Shown here: piece after piece, positions 1-5,153 of the stretch
How the letters are laid out: each line of letters begins with the position of its first letter
Position numbering within the stretch: position 1 is the first letter of the stretch
Assembly: GCA_019694835.1 (NCBI GenBank)
Contig: JAIBBE010000104.1
Span: 1-5,153 of the forward strand
From: Fimbriimonadaceae bacterium
GTDB taxonomy: Bacteria > Armatimonadota > Fimbriimonadia > Fimbriimonadales > Fimbriimonadaceae
DNA: 5,153 bases
Direction: 5' to 3'
The notes under the pieces: generated by a model
Told to the model about the DNA's origin: nothing
Seen by the model: the letters and a program-made list of their open reading frames with translations, nothing else
Databases searched by the model: none
Translations under genes and position numbers: made by a program

Positions 1-492
<492 letters not shown>

Positions 493-599
493 GGTTCAAC
501 TCCTCTTTAGCCGCGTTCGACGATGTGTCGGGGGCGGCAATCCGGATCAAATCCCCCCGGTCCTTCGCCTCGACGGCGGGCGGACCAGCCCGTGAACAC
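493..599 (-). promoter_or_regulatory. metK 5' leader / intergenic region with possible hairpin
   Basis: This 107-nt gap between the DUF3293 stop and the metK ATG ends in a strong ribosome site (GAGGAG, 505-500). It contains a 6-bp GC-only inverted repeat (559-554 with 534-529). A competing GGAT/ATCC mini-hairpin with a 3-nt loop (554-551 with 547-544) lies inside it and shares base 554. No T-tract follows, so it does not look like a terminator. I see no convincing -35/-10 pair and no match to the SAM-II, SAH or SAM/SAH consensus cores as I remember them. A regulatory role is possible but unsupported beyond the pairing. Confidence 0.3.
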
Positions 600-1024
600 T
601 CAGCGCAGCAGGATCAACCGCGGCACGGCATCGGTGTCGCTCCATACGATGGCGTTCTGCCTCAGGGCCCGGCCCAGCGTCTTGGCGGCTTCCAGCTTCA
701 ACCCGAAGACGAGGTAGCTCGCCTCGCCGGGCCACTGGTTGGATGGGTGCTGGCCGATGCCTTCGATGTGGGCGAGGCTGCGGCGGGCGAGTTCCAGCCC
801 GAGATCGGCGTGCCGCTGAGCGCTGGATGCGGCGCCGACGTCCTCGCTGAAAGGGTTGCAGGCCGTGATGAAGGCGCTGCAGTCCGTCCGGAAGCGCTTG
901 TGCGCGGCGGCGAGGGCGGCGCTGGGCTCGTCGACTCGCAGAGTGAATGGCTCGGCGCCGTGGACCCGGTAGTGGGTCTCGCGGCCTGGACGAGGCCGGC
1001 GTCGACGACTGAATCCGAAAACAA
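600..1024 (-). CDS. DUF3293 family protein, apparently frameshifted near the N-terminus
   Basis: From 980 down to the TGA at 602-600 the frame encodes a DUF3293-like protein: an ETHYRV start, FTLRVDEPSAAL, the family hallmark AFITACNPFS, then PSNQWPGEASYLVFGL and the typical ending RQNAIVW..DAVPRLILLR. Its biochemical role is unknown. That frame has no canonical start codon near the family N-terminus, and upstream it turns into an Arg/Pro-rich run typical of a wrong frame. The neighbouring frame, from the TTG at 1024-1022, reads LFSDSVVDAGLVQAA, a good family-like N-terminal helix, and has a Shine-Dalgarno AGGAGG (1036-1031) 6 nt ahead. Joining the frames needs one extra base at about 981-986, giving about 141 residues, normal for the family. 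The span of 425 nt is not a multiple of three. This may be a sequencing error, a real mutation or, less likely, programmed frameshifting. The leader upstream looks regulatory. Confidence 0.8.
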
Positions 1025-1027
1025 GAA

Positions 1028-1049
1028 GGCCCTCCTGAACAGAAGGGCC
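1028..1049 (-). terminator. Hairpin sequestering the DUF3293 ribosome site, with T-rich tail (terminator-like)
   Basis: On the minus strand 1049-1041 pairs with 1036-1028 (9 bp, one G-T wobble) around a GTTC loop. The next bases are TTCTTGTTTT (1027-1018), T-rich but interrupted, as in a modest intrinsic terminator. The 3' arm contains the whole AGGAGG ribosome site, and the TTG start codon (1024-1022) sits in the T-rich tail. The hairpin can therefore block translation, end transcription, or both. It could alternatively be just the terminator of the upstream six-gene operon, since no other terminator is visible after position 1235. Confidence 0.55.
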
Positions 1050-1143
1050 GACGCTGTTGCCCGCTTGGTTGCTCCCGAGGGAGCCGCATCCGCTTTCGCG
1101 ATCCACCTTGCCCGGGTAGGCAGGTTGGCATGGGCGTCGGCCC
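1028..1143 (-). promoter_or_regulatory. Candidate structured leader RNA (riboswitch-like) upstream of the DUF3293 gene
   Basis: Read on the minus strand, bases 1143-1134 pair perfectly with 1054-1045 (10 bp), closing a 79-nt domain. Inside are three hairpins: 1125-1119 with 1112-1105 (7 bp, one bulged A at 1109); 1102-1098 with 1093-1088 (5 bp, one bulged G, GAAA tetraloop at 1097-1094); and 1084-1080 with 1075-1071 (5 bp, 4-nt loop). UGCC at 1130-1127 could also pair with GGCA at 1061-1058, giving a stacked multi-way junction. Bases 1049-1045 of the closing stem also form the 5' arm of the hairpin that hides the ribosome site, so the two folds are mutually exclusive. Folding of the domain would favour expression. 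This is inferred from pairing only. I could not match it to a known class, and the ligand, if any, is unknown. Upstream, TAGACT at 1167-1162 is a weak -10 candidate without a good -35. Confidence 0.5.
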
Positions 1144-1234
1144 AATTCCAGATGTGCCGATAGTCTAACTCAGGCGACTTCCCAGCGGTATCTGTCGCAG
1201 ATGGCCAAGTGCCCGAGTCGTCTGACTGCGACGT

Positions 1235-1486
1235 CTATCTTCTCTTGTCCTGGCCAGGCGGTGCTGGTGCTGCACCTGTTGCCGTGGTTCGAGAATTAAC
1301 GAATATGGTCGCCACGAGGTACCCGAGCGACAGCTCGCCAAGTGCGGCGAGCCCCCAGATCACTTCGCTATGACTGCCCCAAAAGACCGAGATGAATGCG
1401 ATATAGAAGAACCCGACCTTCGGACTTGGGATAAAACGGCCGATTGCAAAGCCAATGATCGTGAAGATGATGAAGTACTGGATCAC
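1235..1486 (-). CDS. Small membrane protein, 83 residues, unknown function
   Basis: The start is a GTG at 1486-1484, preceded by AGAGG 6 nt upstream (1497-1493); the stop is TAG at 1237-1235. Hydrophobic segments lie at about residues 4-19, 24-37 and 42-63, so two or three membrane spans, followed by a polar, basic tail of about 20 residues (Ala/Pro-rich, ending DKRR). The N-terminus is itself hydrophobic without a cleavable-signal pattern. The gene begins 25 nt after the stop of the SH3b/TPR membrane protein and is the last member of the accessory operon. I do not recognise the family. Its AT-richer composition matches the genes to its right and not the DUF3293/metK side. Confidence 0.75.
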   Translation of the reverse strand: MIQYFIIFTIIGFAIGRFIPSPKVGFFYIAFISVFWGSHSEVIWGLAALGELSLGYLVATIFVNSRTTATGAAPAPPGQDKRR

Positions 1487-1511
1487 TTAATGCCTCTTGT
1501 GTGTTCTCGAG

Positions 1512-2804
1512 TCACTGCTTCAACCGCGCCGCGCTCGCTTCGCTAAGGGCCGCATTGGCTGCGGCCAACGCGGCATTCACCGCAGCGACAACTGCATCGT
1601 CTTCCGATCGCGCAGCCATTCCTCGAAGCACCCGAACCGTCGTCGCCCGGTTTCTGGAGCGATCAAGGGCGGCGAGCAACGCCCCGTGTGCCAAGTCGCC
1701 CTTACCACTGAGGGCGGCGTTGATTCCGACGACGATCCATGTGTTCGTCGCACCCGGGGCAAGCGCTGGGAGAATCGCTGCCGTCACCTGAAGTAGGTCA
1801 CGCTGACCCAAGGCGATCGCCGAGAAACCGAGCGCAGTGTGGTAGTCGACTTTCAGCGGGTCGGCGTAGATCGCAGCGGTCGTCAGTCTGATCGCCTCAA
1901 CATGGTCTCCAGCATCTGCCGCAGCGCGAGCAGCCAGCGAAAACCAAAGCCCAGCAGGACTGTCCGCATCAATGGCTGGTCGTTCGTACCCCTCGATCTC
2001 GCTGATAGTCGTCGCTACACCATCATGTCGATCCTCGATCTGCGACAGTAGCGATCGGACCTGAGGGGACATGCGGTCGAGGTGCTCCGTCAGTCTCTCG
2101 ATGGGCGTGAAGCGCTCTCTTGCTGCGATGTAGTCCGCCGGCGAGGACGACTGCAGGCGAGTCAAGTCGGCCATCTCGATGAGGATGTCGGACGAGATCC
2201 AACCTTCGATGTCGCCGCTGCCCCGCAACTTGATGAACCCATCGCGACGATCGATCTCCACCACGGGTGCACCGCGCTTGAGGGTCCCGACCACCTTTGA
2301 ACGCGTGGTCGGGAGAGCGCGAAGGTTGGCATTCAATGCCGCAACCGCATACACACGGGGAGTCTCGTTCTGACCGCGCGCGACCGGCGCCTCTGTGGGC
2401 GCTATGGACTGCGCGGGACCGCTTGAGCCCTGCCTGCCACTACCGAAAACTGCAAACAACACGACCGCGCCCGCCGCGAATGCACCAAGCCACAGCAGCA
2501 CTCGTGATGAACTGCCGCTGGTGCCCTGATCACCGCTACCGCTGACGGTTACGGGCGACGATCTCTCCTCTGACGTCCCTTGGCGCTGGCGATCAGCGTT
2601 CGCCTCAACTGGCGCACCTGAGTCAGTAGAGCCTGGAGACCGGGAACCTGCGAGGCGCTCAGCCGATGCCGAGTTCGCCGCGGTAGCTCGAACATCGCCT
2701 GATGCTCCCTCGACCACAGAACTGACGTCAGACACAAGCGACGCAAGTCCTGAGAATCCCCTTCTCTCGGGCGATTCCCCGTCATTGCCAGTATCAGACG
2801 CCAC
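1512..2804 (-). CDS. Single-span membrane protein with SH3b-like domain and TPR-like C-terminus
   Basis: From the GTG at 2804-2802 the product is 430 residues. Residues 1-100 are low-complexity and rich in Ser, Gly, Ala and Glu. A transmembrane segment (VLLWLGAFAAGAVVLFAVFG) spans about 102-121, followed by a Ser/Pro/Ala linker. A bacterial SH3-type domain lies at about 151-211, with the usual LNANLRALPTTRSKVVGTL start and IEGWISSDIL end. The last 200 residues are helical with TPR-like features (GDHVEAIRLTTAAIYADP, then HTALGFSAIALGQ), ending in an Ala-rich coiled coil. SH3b domains are often extracytoplasmic and bind cell-wall or protein ligands, so the C-terminal part is probably periplasmic. 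The frame is open further up to a TTG at 2876. I prefer the GTG because GAGGGG (2815-2810) lies 5 nt ahead of it, whereas the TTG has no clear ribosome site. Specific function unknown. Confidence 0.75.
   Translation of the reverse strand: MASDTGNDGESPERRGFSGLASLVSDVSSVVEGASGDVRATAANSASAERLAGSRSPGSTDSGAPVEANADRQRQGTSEERSSPVTVSGSGDQGTSGSSSRVLLWLGAFAAGAVVLFAVFGSGRQGSSGPAQSIAPTEAPVARGQNETPRVYAVAALNANLRALPTTRSKVVGTLKRGAPVVEIDRRDGFIKLRGSGDIEGWISSDILIEMADLTRLQSSSPADYIAARERFTPIERLTEHLDRMSPQVRSLLSQIEDRHDGVATTISEIEGYERPAIDADSPAGLWFSLAARAAADAGDHVEAIRLTTAAIYADPLKVDYHTALGFSAIALGQRDLLQVTAAILPALAPGATNTWIVVGINAALSGKGDLAHGALLAALDRSRNRATTVRVLRGMAARSEDDAVVAAVNAALAAANAALSEASAARLKQ
2285..2314 (-). repeat. 10-bp perfect inverted repeat inside the SH3b gene
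   Basis: TCCCGACCAC at 2285-2294 is the reverse complement of 2305-2314, with a 10-nt spacer. In the mRNA it would form a strong GC-rich hairpin within the SH3b-like coding region. No T-tract follows on either strand. It may be incidental. Confidence 0.6.
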
Positions 2805-2888
2805 TCGCGCCCCTCGTGATCCGTCGCATGTTGCAGAACGCAATGCTGCCGCGCTGACCAAGGAAGCAGGGATCAATGCCGAAGCTCA

Positions 2889-3281
2889 TCACAGATCGCT
2901 CTTCTTCGCGGATCCGACCCTTTGACCACCCGATGTGACGCGGGAGTACGTCACAGTGATCTGCGGGTTGCTGTACGAAGTTCCGTCGTCGGTTACCTCA
3001 AAATAGCGGGTCACGCTCACCGCCTCATCCTTCGGCGTCGAGAAGGCGAAAAAGTATGTTCCCGGGCAAACGCCAGGCACTAACACGGTGCCGCGAGTGT
3101 CGACGCTATCCCGGCGAACAACCTTCGATCCCGGCCGACGTCCTTCCCGGAGTTCGATATTGATCAACCCCGAGTAATTGGATGAATTGATGCTAAGGGT
3201 CACTTCAGACGGGCACGCCGAAGCCGACTGCGACGCCATCGCCGCGAGTCCGAAAGTAATCGACGCCAGCAGTTTCTTCAC
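2889..3281 (-). CDS. Small secreted beta-rich protein, unknown function
   Basis: The product is 130 residues. The GTG at 3281-3279 is preferred because GGAGG (3293-3289) lies 7 nt upstream. The in-frame ATG two codons earlier is only 1 nt from that site, and the still longer frame (to 3335) would put a non-signal extension before the leader. Residues 1-22 form a classical signal peptide: KK, hydrophobic stretch, then AMASQSASA, with likely signal peptidase I cleavage before Cys23. The mature part alternates short beta-prone segments with turns, like a small Ig- or CNA-B-type sandwich. Two cysteines (23 and 72) could form a periplasmic disulfide. The site before Cys23 (SASA-C) is a poor lipobox, so a lipoprotein is less likely. 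It sits 35 nt after the nuclease gene. Its stop overlaps an ATG (TGATG) leading into the next intergenic stretch. No known family recognised. Confidence 0.72.
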   Translation of the reverse strand: MKKLLASITFGLAAMASQSASACPSEVTLSINSSNYSGLINIELREGRRPGSKVVRRDSVDTRGTVLVPGVCPGTYFFAFSTPKDEAVSVTRYFEVTDDGTSYSNPQITVTYSRVTSGGQRVGSAKKSDL

Positions 3282-3316
3282 TTGCATACCTCCAACAGTT
3301 AACCCATCACATGCTC

Positions 3317-3799
3317 TCAATGCCTGAACTCCCACGGCGGGATAGGTTCAGGCCCTTTCCAGAGCCCGATCCTGGCCCGCCGCGCACCAACTTCGGCGGC
3401 CGCATAAGCCATCTGGTCGTCGCTGCTCTGCTCGTTGGCGTATTGCTTGTAGTGCCACGCCATCCCCGCCTTAACCTGTCCGAGTCCCACATCACTGGCG
3501 TCGATACTCACCTTGCCGACGAGCCGACCGTACCGATCCGCCTTGTGCCAGTCCACGAGGACCGACTTTCCAACCAACTGACTCGCAAGATACTTCTTCG
3601 AGGATTTTCCGTACGCCTGTCGCCGTTCCGGAGCGTCTATCCCGGCTACTCGAACTCTGTATCGCTTGAGTTCGGCGTCCGCGATGGTGATGGTGTCGCC
3701 GTCACTCACACGGACGACCTGCCCGTAGAGTTCAGCGGCCTGCCCGACACTGTGGAGCAGAACCGAGGCGATGCCGAGGAGGCATACCGCAATCCTCAC
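3317..3799 (-). CDS. Secreted thermonuclease-like (staphylococcal nuclease fold) protein
   Basis: The family cleaves DNA and RNA with calcium; this copy should act outside the cytoplasm. From the GTG at 3799-3797 (AGGA 6 nt upstream) it has 160 residues: a signal peptide (about 1-22, ending VGQAA) and one SNase domain (about 25-155). The catalytic set is intact by motif: DGDT at 33-36, RVAGIDAPE at 50-58 supplying the Arg35 and Glu43 equivalents (Arg50, Glu58), and DRYGR at 88-92 supplying the Arg87 equivalent (Arg92). The usual ending GLWKGPEPIPPWEFR is present. The frame runs up to a TTG at 3838, 3 nt after the previous stop, but that start has no ribosome site and would extend the signal peptide with polar residues. 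It lies 42 nt after the NPIP-motif gene. Placing a nuclease among exported proteins suggests action in the periplasm or outside; its target is unknown. Confidence 0.9.
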   Translation of the reverse strand: MRIAVCLLGIASVLLHSVGQAAELYGQVVRVSDGDTITIADAELKRYRVRVAGIDAPERRQAYGKSSKKYLASQLVGKSVLVDWHKADRYGRLVGKVSIDASDVGLGQVKAGMAWHYKQYANEQSSDDQMAYAAAEVGARRARIGLWKGPEPIPPWEFRH

Positions 3800-3841
3800 A
3801 TCGCTTCCTGAACTTCGGACTGCACGCCCGGTATCCAAGAG

Positions 3842-4240
3842 CTAGGCAAGATGGAACCCATCCGGCGCTTTACCTGAATTCTTTTTGTGATACGGGCATA
3901 CGTAGATTGTCGCCGCCGGCTGCCCATCAACCGACAGCTGATAGATGTCAATCATCCCGCTGGTCACATCCTCGGCACTCGTTGAACCCATGCGATTGGC
4001 CGTCACCCGACGTCCGTCTTTCGTCCTAAGGCTTTCCAGATACGCATTCGACCCGACGACGCTTCTAGTTGGAATCGGATTTGTTTTGCACAGACCAAAC
4101 GGCCCATAAGCCTTCGGGATGTCGTCGGTGTCCACGCCATCGGCTCGCGCCTCGACCTGAAACTGAACGATCGCCTTCAGAAGTTCAGCGGTCTCCGCGT
4201 CTTCCTTCTTCTTTTTCCCGAAGAAATCAAACAAACCCAT
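3842..4240 (-). CDS. Conserved hypothetical protein with NPIP and CPYH motifs, 132 residues
   Basis: The ATG at 4240-4238 follows a G-run ribosome site (GGGGG, 4249-4245) at 4 nt, 15 nt after the upstream stop; it ends in TAG. The N-terminus is a short hydrophobic then Lys-rich segment (GLFDFFGKKKK), not a signal peptide. Residues 45-57 read YGPFGLCKTNPIP, followed by a predicted helix-strand region with NRMGS at about 82-86. The C-terminus is IYVCPYHKKNSGKAPDGF (112-129). The pattern (FGL..TNPIP, RxGS, D.Y, P.GF near the end) resembles a widespread uncharacterised bacterial family I have seen but cannot name. Cys51, Cys115 and His118 could bind a metal or form a disulfide, but this is speculation. 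It is probably cytoplasmic, between the edge-cut PH-like gene and the secreted nuclease. Confidence 0.75.
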   Translation of the reverse strand: MGLFDFFGKKKKEDAETAELLKAIVQFQVEARADGVDTDDIPKAYGPFGLCKTNPIPTRSVVGSNAYLESLRTKDGRRVTANRMGSTSAEDVTSGMIDIYQLSVDGQPAATIYVCPYHKKNSGKAPDGFHLA

Positions 4241-4255
4241 GGTGCCCCCGTTAAT

Positions 4256-5153
4256 TCATCCGAGTAAATCACTCAAGCGCCTTAGGCCGGACTGCTTGAA
4301 TGCCATCCTTATTATCTGTTCCAAAAGGTGTGCATTCGGAACTTGAATGTACGAAAGGCTGGCATACGCCTTCTTATCGTCCTTGGCGCCAATCACCACA
4401 GCGCCGTCAGCAGACCAAATCTGAACCTGCGACCAAGGGTATCGAACTGCTTCGTTGGATCCGAGAAACTTGTGCTTGACGAGGGTAACTCCATCATCTC
4501 GGACAGTAGCCTCTCCAAAGTGGACTTCTGAGCCATCCTTCAATGCCTTCAGAATATCCGTCATCAAACGCACGCAGACCGCACGCCAGAGCTTCTCGGT
4601 GAACTTTGTGTATGTTGCTTCACGCTTGATCGAGACAACCGACTCTGTCCTGTTGTCGCCAAACGCCACCGTGTAGTCGGTCCCGGTTGGAATTCCGTTA
4701 ACCGAATGGCGAACCCCACCCCACCTCACGCGTGTGATGCTCTCAAGCGGGTATGTCTTCTCTTTCCATGAGATACCCTTCGCCGAGATGGAAAGGGTAT
4801 CTTTGAAAACCACACCTACGTCCGCACTGAAAGTAATCTCCTCTTCCCACTCGCGTTGCTCGCGATCGGACTTCTGCCTTTGCTTTGCAATATCAGACAG
4901 CGCTTGCGTATCGGCAGAAACCCGCTCGACAAACTCTGGAAGCTCGGAGAAGAGCTCAGACAGCAACTTGGTCAGTCGCTGTGACTGAACGAGCAGATCG
5001 TGCTCGTTGAAGAGATCAATGGCCAGGCTGCGGATCGAGTAGGCGAGTTCCTTGCTCGGCTCATGCTCAAGCCCGCGTGCCTTCGAGCTGAGTTGAATGG
5101 GCTGGGCGATCTTGTCCCACGTTCTCGCTACCGACTCGAGCTTGTCAATCAGC
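4256..5153 (-). CDS. C-terminal part of a large protein: helical segment plus two PH-like beta domains
   Basis: The frame is open without a stop from 5152 to the TGA at 4258-4256, giving the last 298 residues of a protein that starts outside the window. In-frame TTG at 4966 is internal and need not be a start. Residues 1-105 are helical and charged, with ELAYSIRSLAIDLFNEHD and LLSELFSELPEFVERV, a pattern I associate with hypothetical proteins that also carry J-domain or TPR parts. A short coiled coil (QRQKSDREQREWEEE) follows. Two beta-rich segments at about 106-182 and 206-287 share a plan: strand, Gly-Ile/Gly-Val turn, then a Tyr-Pro-containing strand, strands, terminal helix. They look like PH-type folds. 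The protein is probably cytoplasmic. It is the first gene of the operon inside the window. The call rests on pattern reading only, and the function is unknown. Confidence 0.75.
   Translation of the reverse strand, partial: LIDKLESVARTWDKIAQPIQLSSKARGLEHEPSKELAYSIRSLAIDLFNEHDLLVQSQRLTKLLSELFSELPEFVERVSADTQALSDIAKQRQKSDREQREWEEEITFSADVGVVFKDTLSISAKGISWKEKTYPLESITRVRWGGVRHSVNGIPTGTDYTVAFGDNRTESVVSIKREATYTKFTEKLWRAVCVRLMTDILKALKDGSEVHFGEATVRDDGVTLVKHKFLGSNEAVRYPWSQVQIWSADGAVVIGAKDDKKAYASLSYIQVPNAHLLEQIIRMAFKQSGLRRLSDLLG
4762..4802 (-). repeat. Two interleaved inverted repeats inside the PH-like gene
   Basis: A 10-bp perfect inverted repeat pairs 4771-4780 with 4793-4802 (12-nt spacer). An 8-bp perfect one pairs 4762-4769 with 4788-4795. 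The two are interleaved and share 4793-4795, so the mRNA can form either hairpin, or a trimmed pseudoknot. They lie in codons for the first beta-rich segment. No known element fits. Confidence 0.6.

Noticed and set aside
1055..1066. CGGGCAACA near the end of the leader, resembling the joining segment of HDV-type ribozymes
   Set aside because: The pairing order is wrong: the closing stem's 3' strand is at the far end and no nested double pseudoknot can be drawn.
1028..1143. Assignment of the leader to a named class (SAM-I, SAH, c-di-GMP-I, ZTP, cobalamin, SRP or 6S RNA)
   Set aside because: Short fragments look similar (AGGTGGA, GCAACC, a GAAA loop), but the conserved cores of these classes are absent as far as I can recall them.
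525..1163. 212-codon plus-strand frame and two other minus frames over the DUF3293 gene
   Set aside because: They are GC-rich shadow frames without domain patterns; the DUF3293 motifs occur only in the minus frame ending at 600.
1190..1202. 5-bp perfect hairpin with a 3-nt loop after the 83-residue gene, as a terminator
   Set aside because: The stem is short and no T-tract follows on either strand.
2082..2785. Several 60-80 codon frames on both strands within the SH3b gene
   Set aside because: They overlap the SH3b/TPR frame, have no domain pattern and no convincing ribosome sites.
3215..3281. Secreted beta protein as a lipoprotein
   Set aside because: Cys23 follows ASA, an ideal signal peptidase I site; the lipobox position -3 lacks Leu, Val or Ile.
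3311..3811. 166-codon plus-strand frame opposite the nuclease gene
   Set aside because: The minus strand encodes a complete SNase domain with catalytic residues; the plus frame has no recognisable pattern.

Overview
All genes read from the minus strand. The window has two parts of different character. Positions 1 to about 1150 are very GC-rich (44 of 60 bases by hand count in 1-60) and hold core metabolism: the N-terminal 164 codons of metK (S-adenosylmethionine synthetase) and, upstream of it, a DUF3293-family gene. Positions about 1235 to 5153 are clearly less GC-rich (28 of 60 in 1381-1440, 26 of 60 in 4201-4260, 30 of 60 in 4801-4860) and hold six closely spaced genes, mostly of unknown function. 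The GC-rich core, strong Shine-Dalgarno sequences and MetK type suggest a high-GC proteobacterium, most likely a gammaproteobacterium. The exact lineage cannot be fixed from this window.

Core part, in transcription order (right to left). A 116-nt leader (1143-1028) can fold into a 10-bp closing stem around three hairpins. Its last bases are shared with a 9-bp hairpin that buries the Shine-Dalgarno sequence of the DUF3293 gene and is followed by a T-rich tail. The two folds exclude each other, which is the logic of a switch: closing stem formed means ribosome site free, hairpin formed means site blocked and transcription possibly ended. I could not match the fold to a riboswitch class I know. 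The DUF3293 gene (1024-600) appears to carry a one-base frameshift near its start. metK follows after 107 nt with its own strong ribosome site.

Accessory part, in transcription order: a protein cut by the window edge (helical segment, then two beta-rich halves that look like PH-type folds); a 132-residue protein with an NPIP motif and a C-terminal Cys-Pro-Tyr-His motif; a secreted staphylococcal-nuclease-fold enzyme with all catalytic residues; a small secreted beta-rich protein; a single-span membrane protein with an SH3b-like domain and TPR-like helices; and an 83-residue membrane protein. The gaps are 15 to 42 nt (84 nt before the SH3b gene if its GTG start is right), so they probably form one operon. 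At least four of the six products are predicted to be exported or membrane-bound, so an envelope-linked job is likely, but no known system is recognised. Two 10-bp perfect inverted repeats lie inside coding sequence of this operon. No tRNA, rRNA, CRISPR array, insertion sequence or attachment site is visible.
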